Source: ZC4RG30 sp039917615 (GTDB lineage: Bacteria; Pseudomonadota; Gammaproteobacteria; Steroidobacterales; Steroidobacteraceae). From it: DNA of 64,000 nt. Made by a program: the position numbers and the translations under genes. This document shows positions 15,281-27,019 of the stretch, one piece after another (positions within the stretch are counted from its first letter, which is position 1; each line of letters begins with the position of its first letter). The DNA is taken from NCBI GenBank assembly GCA_039917615.1, contig JBDSJD010000017.1:278071-342070 (forward strand). Direction: 5' to 3'. Below the pieces are notes generated by a model, which saw nothing but the letters and a program-made list of their open reading frames with translations, was not told the DNA's origin and searched no databases.

Positions 15281-16129
15281 ATGTTCCGATCGATCCGAAA
15301 TTTCTCCATTGCCGTGTTGGCACTGTTTGCCATTGCCGCGCAGGGCCCGGCTTATGCCCAGGCGCGCGAGGAAGCGAAACTTCTGGTCGCGACGCAAGTG
15401 CTCGATGAGCTGCGCGCGCAGCGCGACCAGGTCATTCCCGAGCGCCTGTTGCAGCGCGCTTATGGTGTGGCGGTGATCCCGTCGGTGACCAAGGTTGCGC
15501 TGTTCTTCGGCGGTCGGCACGGCAGTGGCGTGCTGGTGGTGCGGGACAGTCATGGCCGGTTCACCAACCCCTTGTTCATCAACCTGACGGGCATCAGCGG
15601 CGGGCCTCAGTTTGGCGTGCAGGAAACCGACATCGTGCTGGTGTTCACCACCAAGCGCGGCATCGAAGGCATTGCTGACGGCAAGCTCACCCTTGGCGCC
15701 GGTGCCTCTGTTGCAGCGGGCCCGCTGGGCAGGCAGGCAGAAGTGGCCGCCAGCACCACTACCGAAGTGTATGCGTACTCGCGCGCACGCGGCATGTTCC
15801 TGGGTCTTGCGCTAGACGGCACCGCCATCAGCATCGACCGCAAGGCCAACCGCGCGTTCTACAACAAGCGCGACGTCCTGCCCTCGGAAATCATGAGCGG
15901 TGCGGTATCGCAGGATTCGGAAAATGTCCGGCGCTTCCTGGCTGCGCTGGCGCAGAGCACCGGGGAATCAGCCACCGCTACCGTGTCGGGCGGCGGACCG
16001 GCACAGGGCGGCACGCCTGCCAGCAGCACGCCGGTTGCACCAGTTCAGGGTCCCGCCGCGCCAGAGGCCGGCGGGGTCAAGACCTTTCCGATGGAAGATC
16101 CAGCGCCAGGCAAGGAGCCACCCCGCTGA
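15281..16129 (+). CDS. Exported SYLF/YSC84 lipid-binding domain protein
   Basis: 282 aa. ATG 15281 is preceded by GGAGG at a good distance and followed by a signal peptide (FSIAVLALFAIAAQGPAYA). The SYLF fold covers about residues 30-215: RLLQRAYGVAVIPSVTKVAL, GGRHGSGVLVVRD, NLTGISGGPQFGVQETDIVL, ASTTTEVYAYSRARGMFLGL. The last 60 residues are Gly/Pro/Ala-rich and probably disordered. The family binds phosphoinositides in eukaryotes; the bacterial role is unclear, probably envelope lipid-related. Confidence 0.9.
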   Translation: MFRSIRNFSIAVLALFAIAAQGPAYAQAREEAKLLVATQVLDELRAQRDQVIPERLLQRAYGVAVIPSVTKVALFFGGRHGSGVLVVRDSHGRFTNPLFINLTGISGGPQFGVQETDIVLVFTTKRGIEGIADGKLTLGAGASVAAGPLGRQAEVAASTTTEVYAYSRARGMFLGLALDGTAISIDRKANRAFYNKRDVLPSEIMSGAVSQDSENVRRFLAALAQSTGESATATVSGGGPAQGGTPASSTPVAPVQGPAAPEAGGVKTFPMEDPAPGKEPPR

Positions 16130-16137
16130 CCATGGCG

Positions 16138-17040
16138 CTAGTGGCGCAGCAACCACAACGCCAGCGGCACATAGGCAAGCGCCAAGAGCACCGACACCGA
16201 TGCCGCGCTCGCCGCGAGTTCGCGGTTGAGCTGCTCGCGGTTGGCGATGACCACCGCACTGAATCCAATGGGTGCTGCTGAGCCCAGCAGCACCACCGAG
16301 CGCGTAATGCCTTGAAGGCCGAACAGCCACACGCAGCAGAAGCCCAATGCGAGTCCCGCCACGATGCGCAGCGCCACCGTAGCCAGCACCCGGCTGTCGC
16401 GCAGCAACCTTGCATCGAACAGCACGCCGAGGGCCACGATCACCAGCAGCAGGATCAGACGCCCGATCGTGCCCAGCATCGTCACCAGCCATTCCGGCAG
16501 CGCGAGGCCAGCGCCATTGAGTGACAACGCAGCGATCAATGCCCACAAGGGAGGAAAGCTCGCCACGCGACGCAGCACCGCCCCGATTCGGGCGCCGTGG
16601 CCGCCATACCAGGCAGCAATGGCGTAGACCAGGCTGCCCGCGCACAACGCATTGCCCAGATCGAACAGCGCCAGATGCGCAAACCCGACCTGGCCCCACA
16701 CCGCGATCACGAAGGGGAACAGAAACCCGTTGTTGACGGACATGCTGCAGATGGTGAACGCGCCCTGTGTAGCGCGCGGTAATTTCAGCGCGCTGCCCAG
16801 CAGCAGCGACAGGCCGAGCGTGACGAGGATGATCAGTACACAGCTGACCGGCAGTGCTATGAGTTCGCGCTGCAGAGGGATGCGGCTGACATCGGCCAGA
16901 AACAGGGCCGGCAAACCCACCGTGATCACCAGTTGCAGCATCCTGCCGGCATGCGACGGCTGGAGCCAGCCCCGGCGCCTGGCCAGATAGCCGGCAGCAA
17001 ACAGTGCGATCAACAGGGCAACGCGAACTTGAACAGACAT
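16138..17040 (-). CDS. AEC-family transporter (auxin efflux carrier type)
   Basis: 300 aa integral membrane protein with about ten hydrophobic helices arranged as two five-helix repeats. Typical signatures are TVGLPALFLADVSRI in the first half and QGAFTICSMSVNNGFLFPFV around the mid-loop. The family exports or imports small organic acids in bacteria; the substrate cannot be told from sequence. Ends 8 nt from the convergent SYLF gene. Confidence 0.88.
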   Translation of the reverse strand: MSVQVRVALLIALFAAGYLARRRGWLQPSHAGRMLQLVITVGLPALFLADVSRIPLQRELIALPVSCVLIILVTLGLSLLLGSALKLPRATQGAFTICSMSVNNGFLFPFVIAVWGQVGFAHLALFDLGNALCAGSLVYAIAAWYGGHGARIGAVLRRVASFPPLWALIAALSLNGAGLALPEWLVTMLGTIGRLILLLVIVALGVLFDARLLRDSRVLATVALRIVAGLALGFCCVWLFGLQGITRSVVLLGSAAPIGFSAVVIANREQLNRELAASAASVSVLLALAYVPLALWLLRH

Positions 17041-17085
17041 GCTTCGGGATACTTCCGGCTTCGACCGCTGGTATCATGACATGCC

Positions 17086-17358
17086 ATGCCGATGATTCAA
17101 TCTGCGCACAACCTGCGCAAACCACACAGCGAAGAACCTGCGCCTTACGGCGTTCGCGTCAGCCTGCAGACCAACGACCCATTTCGCAAACTGCTGGGAC
17201 CAGACTGGCATCGCCTGCACTGGTACCGCAGCGCGCAGGAGCGCGATGCGGCGCTGGCGGAGATGAGCCGGCGGCACGATTATTCGCGTCCAAAGGATGC
17301 GCCGACGCTTACCTATACAAAAGTCGAGAATCTCGCGGCCAGTCGCGGCCTGGCCTGA
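17086..17358 (+). CDS. Conserved small hypothetical protein
   Basis: 90 aa, soluble, no signal peptide or membrane segment. Contains NDPFRKLLGPDWHRLHWY and ERDAALAEMSRRHDYSRPKDAP, a pattern I associate with short proteobacterial hypotheticals. Divergent from the AEC transporter and convergent with the patatin gene (7 nt apart). ATG 17086 chosen; ATG 17092 is also possible. Function unknown. Confidence 0.7.
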   Translation: MPMIQSAHNLRKPHSEEPAPYGVRVSLQTNDPFRKLLGPDWHRLHWYRSAQERDAALAEMSRRHDYSRPKDAPTLTYTKVENLAASRGLA

Positions 17359-17365
17359 AACAGCC

Positions 17366-19603
17366 CTAGAAGCTGTGGCCCAACGACAGATACAGGGCGT
17401 GATGACCGGCAGTGTCGTAGCCAGCGGCGAGCCACGCAGGACCCAGAAAAGTATCCAGGCCGAAGAACAGGCTCATGTCCTTACGCGCACTGCCAAGTGT
17501 CATGTCGCTGCGCAGCGCCCAGGTGTTGCCCACCTCCAGTGATATTCCCGCATACATGGGCACATTGAGGAAACCTTCGCCGCCATTGCCGACCTTGCGG
17601 AAATACAGCAGCCTCGCGATGCCGTAGTGCGGACCGATGAGCGAATCGGCCGACATGCCAGAGAGGTTCAGAAAGCCCCCAAGCGGAAAAAAGCTGCGCT
17701 CGTCGGCGTTTTCGGCATTCAGCAATGTGCCTGCAGAGGCCCAGGCAATCGCGGTGTTCTTGCCCCAGGAACGCACCACCCGCCAGTCGATGTTCACCGA
17801 GTCGGACACCCGATCGAATGAACTACCCGCGACCAGGCCACGCCACTCGAAAGTAGCTGCCGCGCCGCGCCGCGGGAAAGCCGCGCTGTCCAGGCTGTCG
17901 AAACTGTAGCGGCCAAAAACTTCGCTGCTCTGGAAAGACAGTGCTGGTTCGATGGTGTTGCCGAGGCGCACGCGCGACTTGCCGAACTCGCGTTTCACGC
18001 CGCCGCGCAGCTCGCCGGACAAACCAATTTCGCGGCCCAGGCTGCCCCCGAAGCTCAGCGAACGCACCCGCAACTCGCCGACCTGCTCATCGGCCTGGAA
18101 CTGCGGCACTGCCCTGATCTGAAACAGCACCGAGGGTTCCACGAACCAGCGCCGGCGCACCGAGAATGGCAGGTACAACTGCGATCCCAGGCGAGGATTG
18201 CCGCCAAGCTGCGCATCCCAGATCCATTCGGCGCCCAGGCCGCCGATGTCCGTGACCAGCAGTCGCGCAGCGGCATCGAAGGTGGAATTGCCGGTGAAGT
18301 CGTCCTGCAGGCGCAGGCCGAAGCGCAGATAGTTCGGTCCCCAGGAGTTGGGCTTGACGGAGAACAGGAGATCAGCCGTGTTGTTCTGCTGCGCCCGGTC
18401 GACTTTTTCCAGATGGTAGTCAAGCGACTCCAGCAACCCCTGACCGTAGTGACGGCTGATATGGCGCGAGAGTGTGGGCGCATCGAGCAGCTTGCCCGCC
18501 ATGTCGCCGAACAAGGTCTCGACGGCGGCCGCGTACTGCGCAGAATCAGCCTGGGTTCCCACGTTCCGCACGACGGGCATCTCGACCTTGTGCGCACGCC
18601 CGGCGAGATAGCGATCGTACTGCTCGGCAGTTACGGACAGCGTGAGCAACCGCTGCCGTGCAACCGCAGCGGCGGCTGAACCTGCGGACATGAGTCGGCC
18701 GAGTTTTGCGAAGTTGAAGGAAGACGCGTCCCGTATGGCGGGACTCAGCAGCACATCGTCGACGGTCAATGTGGCGATCTGTTTTTCGCTCTCACGGCGG
18801 ATCAGGATGGTGAGCATCTGGTTGGCAACATTGGTCACCGACCCCAGCCCGTCGCGCTGCGCCAGCGTGTAGCCCACATCCACCACGATGAGCCGATCGA
18901 CATTCATCGCCCGCGCCACGTCGATCGGTACATTGTTGGAGATGCCACCATCCACCAGCAGGTGACCATCCCGCTCCACCGGCGCGAAAAATCCCGGAGC
19001 CGACACGCTGGCGCGCAGGGCGGTGGCCAGATCGCCCTTCCCCATGACTACCGCGGTACCGGTTTCAAGGTCGGTTGCCACGGCGCGAAACGGCGTCGGC
19101 AGATGGTCGAAATCGGCGGTGGTGGCTACGGATACAGTCAGTGCGCGCAGCAGCTGACCGAGCTTCTGCCCCTGGATCAGTCCGCTGGGCAGCTGGAAGC
19201 GCCCGTCGCGAATCCCCAGTGGCAGCTGCACGAGAAAATCGCGGTCTTCGCGCTTGCGGCGCAGGCTCAGGCCATCGCGCGCAGGCCGGTCGCGAAAGGC
19301 GTCCTCCCAGTCCACACCGGCAAGTTCCCGTTCGATCTGCGCGGCGGACATGCCGCTGGCGTAGAGACCGCCCACCACTGCACCCATGCTGGTGCCGGCG
19401 ATGGCGTCGATGGGCACGTGCATCTCTTCCAGAGCCTTCAACACGCCCACATGCGCGGCACCACGGGCGCCACCGCCCGACAGCACCAGACCGATGCGCG
19501 GCCGACCAGGGTCGGTCCGCGGCGCCTCAGCGGCAAACGCCGGCGAGCCGGCAGCGAGGCATGACAGACCGGCCAGCAGAGCCAGAAATGGGGCGCGTAT
19601 CAC
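17366..19603 (-). CDS. Patatin-like phospholipase with Omp85-type C-terminal barrel
   Basis: 745 aa from GTG 19603, which directly precedes a signal peptide (PFLALLAGLSCLAAGSPAFA); the frame is open 20 codons further but overlaps the divergent gene. Patatin domain about residues 35-250: oxyanion loop GGGARGAA, nucleophile elbow GTSMG (Ser72) and catalytic DGG (Asp218), so the Ser-Asp dyad is intact. About 330-400 resembles a POTRA module and 410-745 a 16-strand barrel ending in LYLSLGHSF. Architecture as in PlpD-type autotransporters: lipase delivered by its own barrel. Confidence 0.92.
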   Translation of the reverse strand: MIRAPFLALLAGLSCLAAGSPAFAAEAPRTDPGRPRIGLVLSGGGARGAAHVGVLKALEEMHVPIDAIAGTSMGAVVGGLYASGMSAAQIERELAGVDWEDAFRDRPARDGLSLRRKREDRDFLVQLPLGIRDGRFQLPSGLIQGQKLGQLLRALTVSVATTADFDHLPTPFRAVATDLETGTAVVMGKGDLATALRASVSAPGFFAPVERDGHLLVDGGISNNVPIDVARAMNVDRLIVVDVGYTLAQRDGLGSVTNVANQMLTILIRRESEKQIATLTVDDVLLSPAIRDASSFNFAKLGRLMSAGSAAAAVARQRLLTLSVTAEQYDRYLAGRAHKVEMPVVRNVGTQADSAQYAAAVETLFGDMAGKLLDAPTLSRHISRHYGQGLLESLDYHLEKVDRAQQNNTADLLFSVKPNSWGPNYLRFGLRLQDDFTGNSTFDAAARLLVTDIGGLGAEWIWDAQLGGNPRLGSQLYLPFSVRRRWFVEPSVLFQIRAVPQFQADEQVGELRVRSLSFGGSLGREIGLSGELRGGVKREFGKSRVRLGNTIEPALSFQSSEVFGRYSFDSLDSAAFPRRGAAATFEWRGLVAGSSFDRVSDSVNIDWRVVRSWGKNTAIAWASAGTLLNAENADERSFFPLGGFLNLSGMSADSLIGPHYGIARLLYFRKVGNGGEGFLNVPMYAGISLEVGNTWALRSDMTLGSARKDMSLFFGLDTFLGPAWLAAGYDTAGHHALYLSLGHSF

Positions 19604-19661
19604 GGCTGCAAGGATAATCGGCCTCGCCGTTGCTTGGCCATGCACGGTAAGCTTGCGAGCC

Positions 19662-20402
19662 ATGCCAATGCTGCTTATTTCCTACGTTATTCAGGCGCTG
19701 CTGATCGTTCACTGCATCAAGACACAACGCAACCAGCTATGGGTCTGGGTGCTGGCCATGCTGCCGGTGGCAAGCATCTTCGCCTATACAGCGGCGGAAC
19801 TGTTGCCCGACCTGCTGCGCAGCCGCGCCACACGGCGCACAGTCAAGGGGGTGAAGAAGGTGCTGAATCCCGAAGCGGATTTGCGCCGGCTTGCCCAGCA
19901 TGCCGAAATCAGTGGCGGCGTCGCTGCCAATCAGAGGTATGCCGAGGAGCTGCTGGGCCTGGGTCGCCCTGCGGAGGCCATCCCCGTATTCCAAAAGATC
20001 CTGCGCGGACTGTACGAACATGACCCGAACCTGCTGCTGGGGCTGGCACGTGCCCAGTTCGCCGCCGGCACTGCGGCCGAAGCGCGCGCGACGCTGGACC
20101 TGCTGATCCAGCACAACCCCGAATTCCGCTCCGCCGACGGACATCTGCTCTATGCCCGCGCGCTGGAGCAGGAGGGACTGCCACAGCGGGCCCTGGACGA
20201 ATACAAGGTGCTGGCTGGCTACTACCCTGGCGCCGAGGCCCGCGTGCGTTATGCACAGCTGCTGCGTGCCCAGGCCAAGCCAGACGAGGCACGGCAGCAG
20301 CTGCGTGAGCTTCTGAACCTGGCCGCAGTTGCACCCCCACATTACCGCCGCACGCAGGAAGACTGGCTGAAGCAGGCTGAGCGGGAAATCGCCGCACTCT
20401 GA
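19662..20402 (+). CDS. Membrane-anchored TPR protein
   Basis: 246 aa. One or two N-terminal transmembrane helices (LLISYVIQALLIVHCI and VWVLAMLPVASIFAYTAAELL) followed by TPR helices: ANQRYAEELLGLGRPAEAIPVF, DPNLLLGLARAQFAAG, DGHLLYARALEQEGLPQRAL and GAEARVRYAQLLRAQAKPDEA. Start ATG 19662 chosen because upstream codons are shadow of the patatin gene. Resembles small inner-membrane TPR proteins annotated as PEP-CTERM/cytochrome assembly helpers, but no function can be assigned. Confidence 0.85.
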   Translation: MPMLLISYVIQALLIVHCIKTQRNQLWVWVLAMLPVASIFAYTAAELLPDLLRSRATRRTVKGVKKVLNPEADLRRLAQHAEISGGVAANQRYAEELLGLGRPAEAIPVFQKILRGLYEHDPNLLLGLARAQFAAGTAAEARATLDLLIQHNPEFRSADGHLLYARALEQEGLPQRALDEYKVLAGYYPGAEARVRYAQLLRAQAKPDEARQQLRELLNLAAVAPPHYRRTQEDWLKQAEREIAAL

Positions 20403-20410
20403 AGGACATC

Positions 20411-22630
<2,220 letters not shown>

Positions 22631-22682
22631 CGGTGGCGCCCGGCGTGCGACGCGTTTTTATGCCGGCGCGCGGCAGCATCCG

Positions 22683-23798
22683 TTAGCCTGGCGGCTGTCG
22701 ATTCAAGATCGCCGGCACCTGCTGGGTAATGCAGTGGATATTGCCACCGCCCAGCAGGATTTCCCGGCCCGGCACACCCACGACCTCGCGCTCCGGAAAG
22801 ACGCGCTTCAATCGGGCAATGGCCGCAGCGTCGGTGCGTGCATCGAGCAGCGGCACCACAACACCGCCGTTGACAAGATAGAAATTCGCATAAGACGCCG
22901 CCAGCCGTTCGCCGGCCCGGCGCGGCCTGGCGCCGTCCCGCAGTTGCACACCTGCAGCTTCTGCCGCGGTCATCTTCAGCGGTCCTGGCGACGGCAGTTT
23001 GTGTACCTTCAACCGCCTGCCCCGCGCGTCATGCGCGGCATTCAACCGCTCCAGGGCATCACTTGAGACACGCCATTGCGGATCGCGCTTGCTGGCGGGA
23101 AACGTGAGGCAGACTTCACCGGGCCGCGCGAAACACGCCAGGTTGTCGACGTGCCCGTCGGTTTCATCGTTGATCACGCCTTCGCCCAGCCAGATGATCA
23201 GGCTGGCGCCGGTATATGCCTTGAGCAGATCTTCAATCTGCGGCTTCGACAGCTGCGGATTGCGATTCGCGTTCAGCAGGCATTCTTCGGTGACCAACAA
23301 CGTGCCCTGTCCGTCGGCATGGATCGCGCCGCCTTCCATGATCAGCGGCGCACGATAGCGGTCCACGCCTTCCACGGCCGCGACCTTCTGTGCGACGAGG
23401 TCGTCCTGGTCCCAGGGAAAATACAGTCCGCCAGCGAGGCCGCCCCAGGCATTGAACTGCCAGTCGACCGCGCGGCGCTTGCCTGCGGCATTGACCACAA
23501 AGGTCGGGCCGACATCGCGCATCCAGGAGTCATTGCTGATGATCTCGATCACGCGCACCCGGGCATCCAGACGGGCACGGGCAAACTCATATTGCGCGGC
23601 AGACACGCCAACAGACACCGGCTCGAACTGCGCGATTGCTGCGGCTACAGCTGTAAATGCCTGCTGGGCCGGCAGCGCGCCAGCGCGCCAGTTATCGAGC
23701 CGCTCGGGCCATAGCATCCAGGTGCCGGCGTGACGCTCGAATTCGCCAGGCATCCAGAAGCCATCGGATCGGGGGGTGCGCTGCAGGGTACGTGTCAT
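22683..23798 (-). CDS. aguA: Agmatine deiminase family protein
   Basis: 371 aa. Porphyromonas-type peptidyl-arginine deiminase fold: MPGEFERHAGTWMLWPER, SNDSWMRDVGPTFV (guanidinium-binding Asp), PLIMEGGAIHADG, GHVDNLACFARPGEV and catalytic GGGNIHCITQQ (Cys356). Hydrolyses agmatine to N-carbamoylputrescine plus ammonia, the step that would feed the putrescine degradation genes further right. The expected partner N-carbamoylputrescine amidase (aguB) is not in the window. Confidence 0.93.
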   Translation of the reverse strand: MTRTLQRTPRSDGFWMPGEFERHAGTWMLWPERLDNWRAGALPAQQAFTAVAAAIAQFEPVSVGVSAAQYEFARARLDARVRVIEIISNDSWMRDVGPTFVVNAAGKRRAVDWQFNAWGGLAGGLYFPWDQDDLVAQKVAAVEGVDRYRAPLIMEGGAIHADGQGTLLVTEECLLNANRNPQLSKPQIEDLLKAYTGASLIIWLGEGVINDETDGHVDNLACFARPGEVCLTFPASKRDPQWRVSSDALERLNAAHDARGRRLKVHKLPSPGPLKMTAAEAAGVQLRDGARPRRAGERLAASYANFYLVNGGVVVPLLDARTDAAAIARLKRVFPEREVVGVPGREILLGGGNIHCITQQVPAILNRQPPG

Positions 23799-23830
23799 GC
23801 GCGCAAGTCTAGCAGCGCTGACGCGTGCGA

Positions 23831-24595
23831 TCAGGTCTGGGGTACCGACACTGGCGCTGCATGCGCCAACAATGTGGCGATGCCCGCCGTTGCGGCACGT
23901 GCCTGTTCGATCAGTACCTGCGGCAAGTGCAGCGCTTCGCGCGCCGTTTCCACCAGTTCCGGTGCGCAGGTGGCGGCATGCACAAGTTCGGTGGCAAAGA
24001 CCTGCGCCATGGTCAGCAGGCTGACGGCCTCCGGACGCTGCGTCTGGTTCTGTTCATCGCGCCAGCGCAGTATCAGCAGCCGCAGTTCGCCCGGCAGCGC
24101 CCAGCTGCGGGTAACGCGCGCGACCAGCTCATCATCACGCGAATCCAGGATCTGCTGCATCACCGGTGCGACCAATCGCTGGCCGGCATCCTGTTCAGCC
24201 TGCGCCAGCGCGCGCAGCGCGGCGATTTCACCAGTCCGGTGCAGCAGGCCAGCACCAGTCAGCAATGGCGCATCAAAGCGGCTGTGCGCTGCCACCACGC
24301 GGGCATAGCAGGCAGTGGCGAGCGCTTCACGCCACAACAAAGACATCTCGGCTTCACGACCCGGCGCCACAAATAACCCGGCCCGCAGATTCTGCAACGC
24401 CCGCATACCCATCTTGCGCATTGGCAGGAGCCAGGCCGGTTCCTGCAGGTAGCCCACGCAGGCCGCAAGGCCAGGTGGCTTCGGTGGTGCGCGCAGCACT
24501 GCGGCACTGAATGCGGCAAAAACTTGCGGGGACTCAGGCGGGCTCGCTTCTGGGCGAGTCCGGGACTGCAGGTAAACCACGCTGGGAGCCGACAT
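23831..24595 (-). CDS. Degenerate HDOD-like domain protein
   Basis: 254 aa from ATG 24595, soluble, alpha-helical. MRALQNLRAGLFVAPGREAEM, ALATACYARVVAAH, LLTGAGLLHRTGEIAAL and a helix set ending in LMTMAQ-like segment (SLLTMAQVFATEL) resemble HDOD output domains of regulatory proteins, but the HD metal residues are not evident, as is usual for HDOD. Stand-alone domain without receiver or GGDEF. The assignment is tentative; a helical signalling adaptor is the best guess. Confidence 0.6.
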   Translation of the reverse strand: MSAPSVVYLQSRTRPEASPPESPQVFAAFSAAVLRAPPKPPGLAACVGYLQEPAWLLPMRKMGMRALQNLRAGLFVAPGREAEMSLLWREALATACYARVVAAHSRFDAPLLTGAGLLHRTGEIAALRALAQAEQDAGQRLVAPVMQQILDSRDDELVARVTRSWALPGELRLLILRWRDEQNQTQRPEAVSLLTMAQVFATELVHAATCAPELVETAREALHLPQVLIEQARAATAGIATLLAHAAPVSVPQT

Positions 24596-24679
24596 AACGG
24601 CGATTATTGGCCGCCCCAACGATTTTATCCGGCTGGGACGCCGGAATCGCCAACCGCGTCGGTGCCGGGCTGACTTAGG

Positions 24680-25846
24680 TTAAATGGTGGCCAGCGCCTG
24701 TTCGAGATCGGCGGTCAGATCATCAGGGTCTTCAAGGCCAATGGACAGGCGCACGGTTCCCGCATCGATCCCGGCCAGAGCACCGAGTTCGGCGGGCAGG
24801 TCATGCGGACCCATGAGGCCGGGTGGAATGATGAGCGACTCGGGCGAGCCCATGGACGCGGCAATCGCGAACAGTTTGAGCGCATCGGCAAAGCGGTCGC
24901 CGGCGGCGCCGCCAGCACGCAGGTCGCAGCTGACAATGGTGCCGAAGTGCCGCATCTGCCGCGCGGCGAGTTCATGACGCGGGTGGCGCGCGAGACCCGG
25001 GTAATGCACACGCGCGATCTTGTCGTGTGCCTCCAGGTACTGCGCGATGCGCAGTGCCGCGTCACTCTGCGCCTCGTAGCGCATCATGTAGGTCTTGAGG
25101 CCACGCTGGATCAGCCACGCGGCATGGGGATCGAGCACGCCGCCGAGCAGCACGAAGTCCGGTCGCAGCTGGCGGATCATTTCGGTCGAGCCGATGACTG
25201 CGCCGCCCATCACATCGCCGTGGCCCGACGCGTACTTGGTGAGGCTGTGGATGAACAGATCGACATCGGTATCGCCATGCTGGTGCAGGCCCGCCAACGT
25301 GTTGTCGAGCACGGTAAGTGCACCGGCGGCGCGGGCCTGCCGGGTGATGTGGCCGATATCGGCGATGCGGGTGATCGGGTTGGTGGGGCTCTCGAAGATC
25401 ACCAGCCGCGTCGGCGTGCCCTTGAGCACACGCTCGATACCGGCGTCGTCTTCAATCGACAGCATGGTGTGGCGCACGCCGTAGCGCTGCAGAGTGCGCC
25501 GCAGCAGCGAGCGAGTCGGCGCGTAGGTCTCGACAAAACACAGCACATGGTCGTCGGCCTTCAGCAGGCCGAGCAGGGTCTGGGCAATGGCGCCGACGCC
25601 GGAACTGCAGACGATGGCGTCTTCACGTCCCTGCAGCGCGGCGATGGTTTGCTCCAGCTGGCGCGTCGTGGGGTTGGCGGAACGCGAGTAGAAGAATCCG
25701 TCCTTCTCGCCGCGCAGGCTGCGCAGCGTATCGGCAACCGTATCGTGCTCGAACTTGACGCTCTGGTAGATCGGGGCCACCAGGGCCCGGTTGTCCTCCG
25801 GTGGCAGCACATGCGGCGGGTGGACCAGTCGGGTCTTGTCCTTCAT
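24680..25846 (-). CDS. Trans-sulfuration family PLP enzyme (cystathionine gamma-synthase-like)
   Basis: 388 aa. Cys/Met metabolism PLP-enzyme fold: PIYQSVKFEHDTVADTLRS, FFYSRSANPTTRQLEQTIAAL, CSSGVGAIAQTLLGLL, ESPTNPITRIADI, and the PLP lysine in HSLTKYASGHGD (Lys204). C-terminal GSPESLIIPP is typical of the family. Could be a cystathionine synthase/lyase or methionine lyase-type enzyme; substrate not determinable here. Last gene of the polyamine operon, 12 nt after the methionine aminotransferase, which hints at methionine or sulfur amino-acid catabolism. Confidence 0.88.
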   Translation of the reverse strand: MKDKTRLVHPPHVLPPEDNRALVAPIYQSVKFEHDTVADTLRSLRGEKDGFFYSRSANPTTRQLEQTIAALQGREDAIVCSSGVGAIAQTLLGLLKADDHVLCFVETYAPTRSLLRRTLQRYGVRHTMLSIEDDAGIERVLKGTPTRLVIFESPTNPITRIADIGHITRQARAAGALTVLDNTLAGLHQHGDTDVDLFIHSLTKYASGHGDVMGGAVIGSTEMIRQLRPDFVLLGGVLDPHAAWLIQRGLKTYMMRYEAQSDAALRIAQYLEAHDKIARVHYPGLARHPRHELAARQMRHFGTIVSCDLRAGGAAGDRFADALKLFAIAASMGSPESLIIPPGLMGPHDLPAELGALAGIDAGTVRLSIGLEDPDDLTADLEQALATI

Positions 25847-25858
25847 CGCTCTAGCGTA

Positions 25859-27019
25859 TCACCGCACCGCGCACAGCCGGTCGATGGCGGATGCGAGGGT
25901 GGCATCCTGCTTGGCAAAGCACAGTCTGAGCAGGCTGTGCTTGACAGGCTCTCGATAAAAAGGCGCCAGCGGTATGGCGGCGACTCCGCCCTCTTCCAGC
26001 AATCGCGTAGCCGCAGCGGCATCATCGAGACCCGCGAGCAGCCCGCAACCGGCGTAGTCGATCAGGGTGAAATACGTTCCCTGCGCGGGCAACACACGGA
26101 ACACCGAAGCGGCAAGACCATCGGTCAGCAGCTGCCGCTTGCGCGCGAAGAATTGCGGTAGGTCGTCGAATACGGTGGGCTTCGCGGCCATGTAGCTGGC
26201 GAGCGCATACTGGAACGCGGTGGATACCGAGAAGGTGTTGAACTGGTGCACCTTGCGCAGCTCGGTCGTCAACGCCGGTGGAGCGACGCAGTAGCCCACG
26301 CGCAGACCTGTGGCATGCATCGACTTGCCGAACGAATAGACAGCCAGCGACCGCTCGCGCAGGCTGGCATTCGACAGCACACTGTGGTGCCGCGCATCCG
26401 GATAGACGATGTGCTCGTAGACCTCGTCACTGAGCACGATGAGGTCATGCCGTTCCGCCAATGCCGCCAGCTGCGCGAGATCTTCTGCACACATCACAGT
26501 GCAGGCGGGATTTTGCGGGCTGTTGATGATCACAAGCCGCGTGCGATCGGTCACCGCCGCGCGCACACGATCCCAGTCATAGCGGAACAGCGGCGGCAGC
26601 AGCGGCACATGCACGCAGCGCGCGCCGGCCACGCGCACCGCCGGATCGTAGGAATCGTAGGCGGGATCGAACACCAGCACTTCGTCGCCTGGCCCGACCA
26701 GCGCAGCGATCGCGGAAAAGATCGCCTCGGTGGCGCCGAGCGTGATGGTGATCTGCTGCTGCGGATCTACCGTGAAGCCGTGACGGCGTTGCAGTTGCGC
26801 TGCAATTTGCTCCATGAGCGCCGGAACACCTGCCATCGGCGCATACTGATTGCGGCCGGCCCGCATTGCCTCGCCCGTAAATTCGGTGAGCAGCGGGTCA
26901 ATCGGATAATCGGGAAATCCCTGGCCCAGGTTTACCGCGCCGAGTTCCTCCGCACGGCGGGAGATGACGGTAAATATCGTGGTACCCACGTCCGGCAATT
27001 TGCTGTGCCACAGGCTCAC
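25859..27019 (-). CDS. Methionine aminotransferase (YbdL-type)
   Basis: 386 aa, identical in length to E. coli YbdL. Start GTG 27019 overlaps the upstream TGA (GTGA) and gives SLWHSKLPDVGTTIFTVIS, the usual N-terminus of this family; the longer open frame is a shadow. Fold-type I features: NLGQGFPDYP, QYAPMAGVPALMEQIA, NSPQNPACTVM, LSDEVYEHIVY and PLP lysine SFGKSMHATG (Lys232). Would transaminate methionine (and aromatic/His) with 2-oxo acids. Between ppgK and a trans-sulfuration enzyme in the same operon. Confidence 0.9.
   Translation of the reverse strand: MSLWHSKLPDVGTTIFTVISRRAEELGAVNLGQGFPDYPIDPLLTEFTGEAMRAGRNQYAPMAGVPALMEQIAAQLQRRHGFTVDPQQQITITLGATEAIFSAIAALVGPGDEVLVFDPAYDSYDPAVRVAGARCVHVPLLPPLFRYDWDRVRAAVTDRTRLVIINSPQNPACTVMCAEDLAQLAALAERHDLIVLSDEVYEHIVYPDARHHSVLSNASLRERSLAVYSFGKSMHATGLRVGYCVAPPALTTELRKVHQFNTFSVSTAFQYALASYMAAKPTVFDDLPQFFARKRQLLTDGLAASVFRVLPAQGTYFTLIDYAGCGLLAGLDDAAAATRLLEEGGVAAIPLAPFYREPVKHSLLRLCFAKQDATLASAIDRLCAVR

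Noticed and set aside
24803..26161. 452-codon plus-strand frame crossing two PLP-enzyme genes
   Set aside because: Covers two real minus-strand genes and their junction; no protein-like features.
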